64,000 nt of DNA from Bacteroidota bacterium (GCA_022562895.1 JADFOK010000010.1:18473-82472), one strand, 5' to 3'; shown: positions 48,890 to 58,674, counted from the stretch's first letter. The notes: generated from the sequence alone by a model not told the origin. Translations and numbers: made by a program.

Positions 48890-50351
48890 TATATTTTTTA
48901 AAGATCACGTTTCCGTTTTCATCAATACACTTATAAATTCCCTTTGGTGCTTCTTTATTAATTATTAAAAAACTAGCATCTTCTTGTAAATGATTTAAAT
49001 ATTCTTCATTCTCTGTTAAATATGAAAAAAGTATCCTAAAAACATTTACAGAACTCCTAAAGTTCTTATCAATTTTTGGAGCTTCATTATCTGGCCATTT
49101 AATTGCCAAATTAACACTAAATATAGAGTATAATATATTTCTATCATCAGTTTTAATTCTCATCTGCATCATATAATCCATTCCTACATACCCCCCATGA
49201 TCTGCCATTATCATAACTAATGCATTAGGATCTCCTTCTTTAATGATATCTATAACATCCCTAAGCTTTTTATTGGCAATTTTAAGGTCTTTAATCCATA
49301 TCTCTCTTTCAATTTTTGCTCCCTTTGTTTCTACTTTAAGCGCAGGTACATGGCCCGGCTTAAAGATCTCGATAAAAAAGAACTTAGATCTTTCAATATC
49401 TTCCTCTATATACTTTTTTAGGGGTGTTAACAATTCTTGTTCCTCGGTAAATCCAGTATTCAAATAGGATATATCACCATAGTCAATATTACATTCATCA
49501 TAACCCATGTTTGGATAGTTAGTTAATAAATAAGACCATTCTGCCAAAAAATGGGTTTTGTAATTATTTTTTTTGAAAATATCCAATACGGTGTTTTTGG
49601 ATATAATAATTTCACGGCCATCTATGGTTTCAGTAAAGTTAAAACCACTATTAAGATAATGATGTTTCATCATAAAAATAGAAGTATTAGAAACCAATGT
49701 AGAATTATAATTGCTTCTAATATCATCATATATTTTAAAATCGTTTTGTTCTAAATATTGTTTGAAGGCATTATTATCAATTTCATAATACCCTTTACCT
49801 ATTTCAGAAAAATTCACATAGCCATCGGGTTGTATAAAATAAACATTAGGTCTTTTCTTGAATACGGCTTTTTCAATTTCATCGGGTTGTATCATCCAGT
49901 CCTTCGAATAGTTTAATTGTTTACTAATAGTGGGTACAAGCGTAAAAACACCAATAATTGCCAATAGAAATTGAAACACAATTATTTTTTTATAATGCCT
50001 GGAAAGAAAAATAGTTACTAATAAAGCAATGATGGTAATTCCTATGGTAATACCTATTTGTATTCTTGCATATAAACATAATTCCAGAAAAAATAAAAAA
50101 GTAAAAACATTTAAAAATGGGAGTATATAGCTACGCCATTTGTTAAAAAATATATGTTTTGCTATCCTGTTAGCAACAGTAAAAATGATTATAGGAGAGA
50201 TAAGAAACATTACGATGAAAAAACCTAAATGCTTCCAGGAATTAATTAATGAAAAATTATTAGAATAATAAAAAAGTACAGGATACATTCCTGCTGCAAT
50301 GGCGACTATCACAGGATGTGTTATCTTGGCTTTTATAGAATTTAAACCCAT
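48879..50351 (-). CDS. membrane-anchored alkaline-phosphatase-superfamily enzyme (sulfatase-like), copy 2
   Basis: A 490-residue paralogue of its two neighbours, with the same five N-terminal helices. The metal motifs are FIQPDGYVNFSE and MIMADHGGYVG, with the conserved RSNYNSTLVSNTSIFMMKHH between them. It is closest to copy 3 (47402-48889); long blocks such as IISKNTVLD and FKKNNYKT are shared nearly identically. The gene starts 18 bp after copy 1 and overlaps copy 3 by 11 bp. Functional difference from the others is not evident. Confidence 0.8.
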   Translation of the reverse strand: MGLNSIKAKITHPVIVAIAAGMYPVLFYYSNNFSLINSWKHLGFFIVMFLISPIIIFTVANRIAKHIFFNKWRSYILPFLNVFTFLFFLELCLYARIQIGITIGITIIALLVTIFLSRHYKKIIVFQFLLAIIGVFTLVPTISKQLNYSKDWMIQPDEIEKAVFKKRPNVYFIQPDGYVNFSEIGKGYYEIDNNAFKQYLEQNDFKIYDDIRSNYNSTLVSNTSIFMMKHHYLNSGFNFTETIDGREIIISKNTVLDIFKKNNYKTHFLAEWSYLLTNYPNMGYDECNIDYGDISYLNTGFTEEQELLTPLKKYIEEDIERSKFFFIEIFKPGHVPALKVETKGAKIEREIWIKDLKIANKKLRDVIDIIKEGDPNALVMIMADHGGYVGMDYMMQMRIKTDDRNILYSIFSVNLAIKWPDNEAPKIDKNFRSSVNVFRILFSYLTENEEYLNHLQEDASFLIINKEAPKGIYKCIDENGNVIFKKYNGN

Positions 50352-50369
50352 AAAATTATTTTTTATGAT

Positions 50370-51857
50370 TTAATTAATTTTTTTGAAAAGCGTATTGTAA
50401 TTTTCATCAATAAGTTCGTAAACGCCTCTTGATGCTCCTTTATCAATTATCATATAGCTTTTATCAGCCTCTAAATTATTTAAATAATCTTCGTTTTCAC
50501 TTAAGCAAGAAATTAATATTCTAAATAAATTTACGTTGGTTTTTAGTTTATTTTCAAAGTTAGGTTTTATATTATCAGGCCATTTTATAGCCATTATTGC
50601 AGAAAAAGATGAGTAGATTAAACTTTTTTCATCCGTTTTTGTTTTAGCCTCTTCCATTGATTTATATCCCACAAAACCTCCATGATCTGAAACGATTACA
50701 ATCAAACTATTTTTATCTAATTCTATAATTAAATTAACCATTTTTTCCAACCATTGGTTTACTTCGTCCAATCTATCTAAATATAATTCACCTTCTCTTG
50801 TTTTTCCGTCACTATCTCTATTATAATTTTGAACATGTGAGGGTAATATTTTTTCTATAAAATAAAAATTATGTGTGTTTTTATTTTTTAATATGGATGT
50901 TCTTAAATCTTCTAATAAATCCTTTTTCTTACTGTAACTATTAGCCATAGGTGATATTTCACTATAAGAAAAATTACAAAAATCAAATCCAATTTTTGGT
51001 TTATTTACTAAGACATATGAATAATCAAGTAATAAAAAAGTTTTATAATCATTATTATTAAAAATATTAAGAACAGAATTTTTACCTGCTATCGTTTTTC
51101 CGTAATCGTAATAAATATCTCCTTTAAACTTAGGCTTTAAATAATAATGATGTTTCATCGCAAACATAGATGCGTTAGATGTTAATGTAGAATAGTAATT
51201 GCTTCTAAAATCAGGGTAAAAATCAAAATCATTATCTTTTAAAAAATATTCAATCTCATTATTCTTAACATTATAATAACCTTTTTTTAGTTCAGAAAAA
51301 TTAACATAACCATCTGGTTGGATGACATAAACGTTTGGTTTTTTTAAAAACACCGCATGTTCAATATCATCTGGTAGGCTTAACCATTCATTTGAATGAT
51401 TAAGAATGCTATAAAGTTTTGGTAATAAGCTTATTATTACAATAATAGACATTAGTAGTTGCAACAATACGATTTTTTTTATTTGCTTATAAACTAAAAA
51501 CATTAATCCCAAAGCAAATATCAATACAACAGCTATTATTTTTTTCTGAAATCCATAAGTGCTAATTATAATTAAAACAATAAAATTTAAAAAATTTAAT
51601 CCAGTAAGAGCATATTTACGAAAAAAAGAAAGGAAAGATAATCGTTTAATTGCATAATTAATAATTATAAACCCTGCTATTGGAATAGCCAAATAAGTAA
51701 TTATAAAAAAAATAAACTGTTCCCAGGAATATAAAAGTAAAAAATTTTGATTGTAATAATATAAGAATGGGTATAATACAGACGCTAAGGCTGTTAAAAA
51801 TACATAATCTCGATTATTCTGTAAAAAATGAATAATAATTACTCTTATTTTATGCAT
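50370..51857 (-). CDS. membrane-anchored alkaline-phosphatase-superfamily enzyme (sulfatase-like), copy 1
   Basis: A 495-residue paralogue, the most divergent of the three. It keeps VIQPDGYVNFSE, RSNYYSTLTSNASMFAMKHH and VIVSDHGGFVG, so the metal site and presumed nucleophile region are intact. The N-terminal half is strongly hydrophobic (about five helices). The start overlaps the methyltransferase gene by 8 bp, tying it translationally to that gene. DNA here is even richer in AT than in the flanking genes. Confidence 0.8.
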   Translation of the reverse strand: MHKIRVIIIHFLQNNRDYVFLTALASVLYPFLYYYNQNFLLLYSWEQFIFFIITYLAIPIAGFIIINYAIKRLSFLSFFRKYALTGLNFLNFIVLIIISTYGFQKKIIAVVLIFALGLMFLVYKQIKKIVLLQLLMSIIVIISLLPKLYSILNHSNEWLSLPDDIEHAVFLKKPNVYVIQPDGYVNFSELKKGYYNVKNNEIEYFLKDNDFDFYPDFRSNYYSTLTSNASMFAMKHHYYLKPKFKGDIYYDYGKTIAGKNSVLNIFNNNDYKTFLLLDYSYVLVNKPKIGFDFCNFSYSEISPMANSYSKKKDLLEDLRTSILKNKNTHNFYFIEKILPSHVQNYNRDSDGKTREGELYLDRLDEVNQWLEKMVNLIIELDKNSLIVIVSDHGGFVGYKSMEEAKTKTDEKSLIYSSFSAIMAIKWPDNIKPNFENKLKTNVNLFRILISCLSENEDYLNNLEADKSYMIIDKGASRGVYELIDENYNTLFKKIN

Positions 51858-53238
51858 TTTTAATTTTTAAAAAATACATTATTCTGTTAGAATTTTCTAT
51901 TTGTTGTTTTTCTAAAATATCAAAATAATTACTATACGCAATTTCAAAATTGGTTTCGTTATAGAAATCAAAATGATTGATAAATTCTCTTTTTCTTATT
52001 AATAAAGATTCTACCCAGGAATCTTCACGGGTAGGAAATTCAATAATTAAATATTTAGAAAAAGAAGCGAAAAATCCCGCCGACTTCTCAAAAGGGACAT
52101 TTCCAGATAATGTAATATGATGAATTAACGCCAACGCTAATGTTACGTCGGGAGCAAATTCTTTTAATCTAAAAATAAGTGAATTTCTTTCTGTATTGTT
52201 AAATCCAATACCTGGAGCTGGTTGTAGTATATCGCAAACAAATGGTAATATGTTCTCTTCATTATTTTTTTTAACCTGCCTGTAATTATTGTCAACAGCA
52301 TTATAATCTATATCGGTCACTAAAATAAAGGGGACTTTATCTTTTACGGTTCTAACAAAAGTTCCGTCATTTCCTCCTATATCTATCAGTTTTTGAGGGT
52401 TTAATGAAAGCACCCATTGACGAATAAGTTCTTTTTTCTTTTCAAAAGCATCTGCCTTGTAATTGGTTTTAGTATAATAATCTCCCCATTCACTTGCTTC
52501 TTTTAACTCCAGTTTTTTTATATAATTGAATAAACTATCAATAATGTTATTGTGGGCTTTTTTAGAAAGCTTAGTTATCTTAGTTTCTACATTGTAATCC
52601 TCACTATGTTTACTTTCCATTTTGGCCAAAAGATGAATATTGGTATATAAAACCGAGCTTAATTTCGATCTTGAAGGAAGTAAGGATGCTATTAACTTAA
52701 CAGGTATACCATCGATATGTGTTTGCAACATTTTAAAAACATCAGTACCGTGATATTTTGAAAGAACCAGAGGTCCCAGGAAATGAGTTATAAATTGTTT
52801 ATAGGCTCTCCAAGGTGTGTTTTCTTCATAAAAGTCGAAAGATAGGGTATCTATAAAAATAGGTTTTCCCTTATGGAAAGTTACATTGTAAGCTGAAGCA
52901 TCCTTTAATATAAATCCTTTTGAAAGCGCGTATTTTTGAATTTTCAATGTAAGTAATGCTGCTTGTTTATATTGTTCGAAACACCATTCGTATGGATTTA
53001 TAATAAAAGGAATTTTCTCGGGAGTAATAACTATTTTTTCTTCGGAAACCGAAGTTTCCTTATGTGAAATTAATAGATTATTGTTAATAAGGGTTTTATA
53101 AAAACCGCTTTCGGTAAGTTTTCTATACTGTGGAAAATAAATAGGATTAATAACCCTTCGAAGGGTACCACCATCGTGAAACATATAACCTGAAGGATCC
53201 CGAAAAGATGCTTCGTGTATATTATTCGTTTTTGTCAT
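51850..53238 (-). CDS. SAM methyltransferase with kinase-like N-terminal domain
   Basis: A 462-residue two-part protein. The C-terminal half is a class I methyltransferase (LIDIGGNDGTFVRTV motif I, VTDIDYNAVDNNYRQ after strand 2). The N-terminal half, opening FRDPSGYMFHDGGTLRRVIN, contains LKDASAYNVTFHKGKPIFID, which mirrors the catalytic loop (D-x4-N) and metal-binding Asp of APH/kinase folds. The family is widespread and unnamed. I used the ATG at 53238; ATG 53259 is an alternative. It overlaps the small membrane gene before it and copy 1 of the sulfatase-like genes after it. Confidence 0.8.
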   Translation of the reverse strand: MTKTNNIHEASFRDPSGYMFHDGGTLRRVINPIYFPQYRKLTESGFYKTLINNNLLISHKETSVSEEKIVITPEKIPFIINPYEWCFEQYKQAALLTLKIQKYALSKGFILKDASAYNVTFHKGKPIFIDTLSFDFYEENTPWRAYKQFITHFLGPLVLSKYHGTDVFKMLQTHIDGIPVKLIASLLPSRSKLSSVLYTNIHLLAKMESKHSEDYNVETKITKLSKKAHNNIIDSLFNYIKKLELKEASEWGDYYTKTNYKADAFEKKKELIRQWVLSLNPQKLIDIGGNDGTFVRTVKDKVPFILVTDIDYNAVDNNYRQVKKNNEENILPFVCDILQPAPGIGFNNTERNSLIFRLKEFAPDVTLALALIHHITLSGNVPFEKSAGFFASFSKYLIIEFPTREDSWVESLLIRKREFINHFDFYNETNFEIAYSNYFDILEKQQIENSNRIMYFLKIKNA

Positions 53239-53422
53239 TGGTTTCGGTGTCTTGTTCATCAATATCTATTGAATCATAAGAATCTTCCTCTTTCACCAAG
53301 CCAAAAAACGACTTTATCTTATACATTGCATTTTTAGAAAAAAGTAATATGCCCGCTGCTGCTGCTACCACAGCTTGAACAATCATTGCTCCTAGTCCGG
53401 GGTCGAAATATAATAAGTTCAT
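53222..53422 (-). CDS. small DPGLG membrane protein
   Basis: A 66-residue protein: an N-terminal motif MNLLYFDPGLGAMIVQ leading into one membrane helix (AVVAAAAGILLFSK), then a basic juxtamembrane stretch and an acidic tail (DSYDSIDIDEQDTETND). Short proteins opening with (Y)(F/L)DPGxG plus one helix recur next to methyltransferase and sulfatase-like envelope genes in other bacteria, as I recall. It is the first gene of the packed operon. The function is unknown; a membrane scaffold role is a guess. Confidence 0.7.
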   Translation of the reverse strand: MNLLYFDPGLGAMIVQAVVAAAAGILLFSKNAMYKIKSFFGLVKEEDSYDSIDIDEQDTETNDKNE

Positions 53423-53514
53423 AAGTGTAAAATATTATGTTGTGTTAAATCTTAGCAAATTAACTAAAAAACACCCAGTTTATTGAGTTAATTAGCAATT
53501 ATCTTCAAGTAGAA

Positions 53515-55308
53515 TTACAGCTTATTACGTTTGCGATCTACTTCTTTTAGTAATATTTTGCGCAGACGAAGATGCTTGGGCGTTACCTCAACATACTCGT
53601 CTTTCTGTATATATTCTAAAGCTTCTTCCAATGAGAACTTAATAGCAGGTACAATTCGTGCTTTATCATCTGCACCCGAAGATCGTATGTTAGTTAACTT
53701 CTTTGTTTTTGTAACATTTACTACCATATCATCTCTACGTGTATTTTCTCCAATTACCTGCCCTTCATAAATTCTTTCACCTGGATCCACAAAAAACTTT
53801 CCGCGATCTTGTAATTTATCTATAGAATATGGGATTGCTGTTCCGTTTTCCATAGAAACCAAACTACCGTTTTGACGCCCGGGAATTTCCCCTTTTAAAG
53901 GTTGATATTCCAAAAAACGATGTGTCATTATAGCCTCACCGGCAGTTGCCGTTAATAATTGATTTCTTAAGCCTATAATTCCTCTTGAAGGAATTATAAA
54001 CCTGCAAATCATGCGATCGCCTTTGGCCTCCATGCTTTGCATTTCACCTTTTCTTATGGTTATCATATCGATAGCTTTACCACTGACCTCTTCAGGTAAA
54101 TCTATGGTGATTTCTTCTACGGGTTCGCATTTAACACCCTCTATTTCTTTAATAATTACTTGAGGTTGACCAATTTGAAGCTCATACCCCTCACGACGCA
54201 TTGTTTCAATTAACACCGAGAGATGTAACACCCCTCGTCCGAAAATTAAGAATTTATCAGCACTATCGGTAGCTTTCATACGTAGGGCTAAATTCTTTTC
54301 AAGTTCCCGTTCCAAACGTTCTTTAATATGGCGAGAAGTAACAAATTTTCCATCTTTACCAAAGAAAGGTGAATCGTTACTAGTAAAAAGCATACTCATT
54401 GTGGGCTCATCGATAGCAATTGTTGCTAATCCTTCTGGGTTTTCAATATCAGCAATAGTATCTCCGATTTCAAAACCATCTATCCCTACCAGGGCACAAA
54501 TATCACCTGCTTCTACCTGAGTTACTTTTTTTTGGTCCAGACCTTCAAAAGTATGAAGCTCTTTTATCTTAGATTTTATAATTTTTCCGTCACGTTTTAT
54601 CAACGAGATTTGCATATTTTCTTTTAGAATTCCACGGTGTAAACGACCTATAGCTATTCTTCCGGTAAAGGATGAATATTCTAACGAAGTGATAAGCATT
54701 TGTGTGTTCCCTTCGATTATTTTTGGGGAAGGAATATGTTCCAACACCATATCCAACAAGGGTTCTATACTATCGGTTGGTTCTTCCCAATCCTCGCTCA
54801 TCCAATTATATTTAGCAGATCCATATACCGTAGGAAAGTCTAGTTGCCATTCTTCGGCACCAAGCTCAAACATTAAATCGAAAACTGCTTCGTGAACCTC
54901 TTCCGGAGAACAATTCTCTTTATCAACTTTGTTAATTACTACACAGGGTTTCAGCCCTAATGAAATCGCCTTTTGCAACACAAAACGGGTTTGTGGCATA
55001 GGCCCTTCAAAAGCGTCTACCAGAAGCAGAACACCATCGGCCATATTAAGAACACGTTCCACTTCCCCGCCAAAATCGGAGTGCCCTGGAGTATCGATAA
55101 TATTTATCTTTGTGTCTTTATAAACCACCGATACATTCTTGGAAGTTATAGTAATTCCTCGTTCACGTTCTAAATCATTGCTATCAAGAATCAGCTCACC
55201 TTTGTGTTCATTTTCACGAAACAGGCTGCAGTGATACATGATTTTATCGACCAAAGTTGTTTTACCGTGATCTACGTGTGCAATAATGGCTATGTTTTTA
55301 ATATTCAT
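53515..55308 (-). CDS. typA: translational GTPase TypA/BipA
   Basis: A 597-residue ribosome-associated GTPase of the EF-G group, needed for ribosome assembly and stress adaptation. G motifs: AHVDHGKT (10-17), [16 protein letters not shown] and INKVDKENC. The C-terminal [19 protein letters not shown] and the basic end [18 protein letters not shown] are TypA-specific. The ATG at 55308 ([11 protein letters not shown]) is the family start; an upstream TTG would add nine non-conserved residues. It has its own promoter and diverges from kdsA. Confidence 0.97.
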   Translation of the reverse strand: MNIKNIAIIAHVDHGKTTLVDKIMYHCSLFRENEHKGELILDSNDLERERGITITSKNVSVVYKDTKINIIDTPGHSDFGGEVERVLNMADGVLLLVDAFEGPMPQTRFVLQKAISLGLKPCVVINKVDKENCSPEEVHEAVFDLMFELGAEEWQLDFPTVYGSAKYNWMSEDWEEPTDSIEPLLDMVLEHIPSPKIIEGNTQMLITSLEYSSFTGRIAIGRLHRGILKENMQISLIKRDGKIIKSKIKELHTFEGLDQKKVTQVEAGDICALVGIDGFEIGDTIADIENPEGLATIAIDEPTMSMLFTSNDSPFFGKDGKFVTSRHIKERLERELEKNLALRMKATDSADKFLIFGRGVLHLSVLIETMRREGYELQIGQPQVIIKEIEGVKCEPVEEITIDLPEEVSGKAIDMITIRKGEMQSMEAKGDRMICRFIIPSRGIIGLRNQLLTATAGEAIMTHRFLEYQPLKGEIPGRQNGSLVSMENGTAIPYSIDKLQDRGKFFVDPGERIYEGQVIGENTRRDDMVVNVTKTKKLTNIRSSGADDKARIVPAIKFSLEEALEYIQKDEYVEVTPKHLRLRKILLKEVDRKRNKL

Positions 55309-55332
55309 ATAATTACTCCTTTTAAGGCGGCG

Positions 55333-55366
55333 CAAAAGTAGTGTTTATGATTAGATTTAAGTACAA
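55333..55366 (-). promoter_or_regulatory. promoter of typA
   Basis: On the minus strand TTG (55366-55364), 23 nt, then TACTTTTG (55340-55333) fit the Bacteroidota consensus at the long end of the spacing range, about 25 bp ahead of the typA ATG. Confidence 0.55.
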
Positions 55367-55399
55367 TTTTTATGTTATTATTTTACATCAATAATATAC

Positions 55400-55407
55400 T
55401 ACCTTTG
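55400..55407 (+). promoter_or_regulatory. -7 element of kdsA
   Basis: TACCTTTG matches TAnnTTTG exactly, 16 bp before the kdsA ATG. No TTG is present 17-23 bp upstream. It is part of the shared typA/kdsA promoter region. Confidence 0.5.
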
Positions 55408-55423
55408 CAAAAGAAATTTTGAA

Positions 55424-56242
55424 ATGAAACTGGAATTAATTCCAAAGATAAAGCACACTCGATCCAATAACTTTTTCCTCCTGGCCGGTCCTTGTGCTAT
55501 TGAAGGTGAGGATATGGCATTACGCATTGCTGAAAAAATTGTGGCTATCACCAATGAACTGGAGATTCCCTTCATCTTTAAGGGAAGCTTTAAAAAAGCA
55601 AACCGAAGCAGGATCGACAGTTTTACAGGTATAGGAGATGAAAAGGCACTAAATATCCTTAAAAAAGTTTCAGATACTTTCGATGTCCCTACAGTAACCG
55701 ATATACATGAAATCACAGATGCAGAACTCGCTGCAAATTATGTGGATGTATTGCAAATTCCGGCTTTTTTAGTCCGTCAAACCGATTTGATTGTTGCGGC
55801 AGCGAAAACCGGTAAGGTTGTAAATCTTAAAAAGGGACAATTCATGAGTCCCGAAAGTATGCAACACGCCGTAAAAAAAGTCAGGGATAGTGGTAATGAT
55901 CAGGTTTTCATCACAGACCGCGGAACAATGTTTGGATACCAGGATATGGTCGTTGATTTTCGTGGTATTCCAACGATGCAAGGCTTCGCTCCTACTATAT
56001 TAGATATCACACATAGTCTTCAACAACCCAACCAAAGTAGTGGTGTAACAGGTGGCAGACCTGATATGATAAACACATTGGCTCGTGCCGGAATAGCAGC
56101 TGGAGTAGATGGTATTTTTCTAGAAACTCACTTTGATCCTGCAAATGCAAAAAGTGATGGTGCTAATATGTTAGACCTTCAATATTTAAAAAAATTACTT
56201 AGTGATTTGGTTGTGATTAGAAAGGCTATAAATCAATTATAG
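55424..56242 (+). CDS. kdsA: 3-deoxy-8-phosphooctulonate synthase
   Basis: A 272-residue KDO-8-phosphate synthase; it condenses PEP with arabinose-5-phosphate in the lipid A inner-core pathway. The family motifs are LAGPCAIEGED, FKGSFKKANRSRIDSF, VTDIHE and the C-terminal THSLQQPNQSSGVTGGRPDM. It confirms a Gram-negative outer membrane with KDO-containing lipid A. It is apparently monocistronic and followed by a terminator hairpin. Confidence 0.97.
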   Translation: MKLELIPKIKHTRSNNFFLLAGPCAIEGEDMALRIAEKIVAITNELEIPFIFKGSFKKANRSRIDSFTGIGDEKALNILKKVSDTFDVPTVTDIHEITDAELAANYVDVLQIPAFLVRQTDLIVAAAKTGKVVNLKKGQFMSPESMQHAVKKVRDSGNDQVFITDRGTMFGYQDMVVDFRGIPTMQGFAPTILDITHSLQQPNQSSGVTGGRPDMINTLARAGIAAGVDGIFLETHFDPANAKSDGANMLDLQYLKKLLSDLVVIRKAINQL

Positions 56243-56592
56243 TATATTCCTCACTGTAATAGAATAGTCATCTAATAGATTCCTCAAATAAAAAGAAAAG
56301 GGTTGTTGAGACAACCCTTTCATTCAAATAATCGCTTTTATTAACTCCCCAATTAATTAAGCAGGGTAAAGATGCAATCTATGTTTTTTGCAAACAATAA
56401 GAAAATCCTGTTTTTAGCTGCTACTTGTAAAGCCAAAAACTGGTGTATTTCTCCTCATGATTCCAAGGGTGTTATTATTCTATTTATGTTCGGAATCAAG
56501 ACCATTAAAAAGTATGATTAATACCATTTTTGGAAAGAATAAAAGATATTATTTACGTTACTAATTGTTTATTATATACTTATTATTGCAAT
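56243..56592. other. intergenic region between kdsA and the DUF3857 gene
   Basis: This 350-bp stretch holds the kdsA terminator (56297-56320) and a 49-codon ATG-started ORF (56372-56521, MQSMFFANNKKILFLAATCK...) with no recognised relatives. I see no promoter motif of the TAnnTTTG type and no RNA gene. The ORF is listed among the rejected items. Confidence 0.5.
56297..56320 (+). terminator. terminator hairpin after kdsA
   Basis: A perfect 10-bp stem AAAGGGTTGT / ACAACCCTTT with loop TGAG lies 55 bp after the kdsA stop, with A-rich sequence before it and a short T stretch in its 3' arm. It may work in both directions. Confidence 0.7.
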
Positions 56593-58566
56593 ATGATATT
56601 TTATAAGACATTTATACTGCTACTAATGCTCTTTATTATTAATGCTGGCAATGCTCAAGAAAGAGAAACTGCAGAGTTCGGAAATCCAACCAATGATGAA
56701 TTAACTATGCTATCGTATGATAAAGACCCTGAAGCTACAGGAGTAGTCTTGTTTGAAAGTGGAAAAAATTATGTAAAATTAGTACGAAATAATATTAAGC
56801 TTATTAAAGAAGTGCATCGTAAAATAAAAGTTTTAGATGCAAAAAACTTTGAATACGCAGATATAGAAATATATTATTACAAAGGTAAAAATGGAAAAGA
56901 AAAAATAAATAATTTAACGGCCATCACTCATAACGGAAGACTACAAACCTTTGTTAAAAGTAATGCTTACTATGATATCGATGAATCAGAAAAATGGTCA
57001 ATAAAACGATTTGCTTTCCCAAATATAAAGGATGGAAGTATTCTTGAATATAAATATGAAATTGAAACACCATATTTTTTCAATTTTGGTAATTGGAAGT
57101 TTCAAGGGGAATTACCAAAAATTTATAGCGAATTCAGTTCAAAAATACCGGGTAACTATATTTATAACCGTGTTATAAGAGGTAAAAATAAGTTATATAT
57201 TAATGAAGCTTCATTAGTTAAAGGATGTTTTTCTTTACCGGGTTATGCAATAGCTGCCGATTGTGAAGTTGCTATTTACGCAATGAAAGATATATCTGCA
57301 TTTAAAAATGAAAAGCATATGCTTTCATTAAATAACTATATTTCTAGAGTTGATTATGAATTAATGACATTTTTAGATTTTAAAGGATATAAACATAAAT
57401 ATACTAAAACTTGGAAAGATGTTGACAGGGAATTTAGAACCGATAAAGATATTGGACGCCAACTTAATTTTAAAAATTATTTTAAAAATAAAATCCCTGA
57501 AGAAATTCTGTTAATTGCTGATGAATTAGAAAAAGCAAAGGCTGTGTATACCTTTATTCAGGACCATTTTATCTGGGATGGTAAATATCGCATCTTTTCA
57601 GAAATTCGCGTAAAACAGGCCTTCGAAAAAAAATCGGGAAACATATCTGAAATAAACATCGCTTTAATAAATGCATTTAAAGCGGCAGATCTCAACACAA
57701 AATTAGCATTGCTTTCCACTCGAAATAATGGACTTCCTACTACTTATTATCCGGTCTTAACAGATTTTAATTATGTTGTTGCTCAATTATCTATAAATGA
57801 AAAAGAATATTTAATTGATGCCACTGAAAAGTTCAATCCCTTCGGAATACTCCCTTTTAGAGCATTAAATATTAATGCACGTATCATGGATTTTAAAAAA
57901 GGCAGCTATTGGACAGCAATCGAACCCTACAAAAAAAACGTGAATTATTTAATTGCAAATTTAACGTTAGATGAAAATGAATTAATCTCCGGGAATGTTA
58001 CTGAAATTTATACAGGCTATAAAGCAATTGAAAAAAGAAAAGAAATTGACAAAAAAACAAAATCAGAATATATTAATTCAAAGCAATCCGTATTTGATGA
58101 ATTGGAAATTTACGATTATGAATTAGAAAAAAATAAAAACCTTGAAAAACCATTAAAAGAGAAGTATTCTATTTCATTTACACCCGAAATAATTGGAAGC
58201 AAAATTTACTTCTACCCATATTTTCTTCAGAATTATTATTCCGAGAATCCATTTAAACTTGAAAAAAGACAATATCCAATTGAGTTGGGTTATCCTTCAA
58301 GTAATACCTATATACTTTCAATAGATTTAAAAAACAGTTATGAAATAGTACAACTTCCCAGCAACAAAAAGATAATATTAACAGATGGTGGTTTAAGTTG
58401 TACTGTGATCTATGACAATAAAGATGGTAAAATAAATCTTCGGTTTAATTTAAAACTAAATACTTTCCGTTTTGATGCTGATGAATATCAATATTTAAAA
58501 GAATTTTTTAATAAAGTAGTTGAAATTCAAACAAAAGAACCAATTGTATTAAGAAAACTTATATAA
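56593..58566 (+). CDS. exported DUF3857/transglutaminase-like protein
   Basis: A 657-residue exported protein. From the ATG at 56593 a signal peptide is clear (MIFYKTFILLLMLFIINAGN, cut before QERE). Residues ~55-200 show the DUF3857 domain (KEVHRKIKVLDAKNFEYADI, LEYKYEIETPYFFNF). A transglutaminase-like region follows (AVYTFIQDHFIWDGKYRIF, about residue 330 on), with the Cys-His-Asp pattern not clearly present: the usual catalytic Cys position reads KKSGNISEINIALINAF. It may therefore be a non-catalytic member. It is typical of bacteroidetes; the function is unknown. Confidence 0.83.
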   Translation: MIFYKTFILLLMLFIINAGNAQERETAEFGNPTNDELTMLSYDKDPEATGVVLFESGKNYVKLVRNNIKLIKEVHRKIKVLDAKNFEYADIEIYYYKGKNGKEKINNLTAITHNGRLQTFVKSNAYYDIDESEKWSIKRFAFPNIKDGSILEYKYEIETPYFFNFGNWKFQGELPKIYSEFSSKIPGNYIYNRVIRGKNKLYINEASLVKGCFSLPGYAIAADCEVAIYAMKDISAFKNEKHMLSLNNYISRVDYELMTFLDFKGYKHKYTKTWKDVDREFRTDKDIGRQLNFKNYFKNKIPEEILLIADELEKAKAVYTFIQDHFIWDGKYRIFSEIRVKQAFEKKSGNISEINIALINAFKAADLNTKLALLSTRNNGLPTTYYPVLTDFNYVVAQLSINEKEYLIDATEKFNPFGILPFRALNINARIMDFKKGSYWTAIEPYKKNVNYLIANLTLDENELISGNVTEIYTGYKAIEKRKEIDKKTKSEYINSKQSVFDELEIYDYELEKNKNLEKPLKEKYSISFTPEIIGSKIYFYPYFLQNYYSENPFKLEKRQYPIELGYPSSNTYILSIDLKNSYEIVQLPSNKKIILTDGGLSCTVIYDNKDGKINLRFNLKLNTFRFDADEYQYLKEFFNKVVEIQTKEPIVLRKLI

Positions 58567-58654
58567 ATATATTCATTAGTATCGTTTAAACAATAAAATA
58601 ACTTTTTTGAATAAAAGAAGAAATGTGATAAAGTTAAAAATATGTTAAATTCAT

Positions 58655-58668
58655 ACAGACTTGTCTGT
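58655..58668. promoter_or_regulatory. TetR operator 1 (palindrome)
   Basis: ACAGACTTGTCTGT: two 6-bp inverted half-sites ACAGAC/GTCTGT separated by TT, 29 bp before the tetR ATG and just upstream of its -7 element. The same half-sites form the operator at 59287. Autoregulation is the natural reading. Confidence 0.75.
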
Positions 58669-58674
58669 TTTAAA

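Noticed and set aside
56372..56521. 49-codon ORF starting MQSMFFANNKKILF between kdsA and the DUF3857 gene
   Set aside because: No recognisable family, no promoter element, ordinary composition; could be chance in a 350-bp gap.
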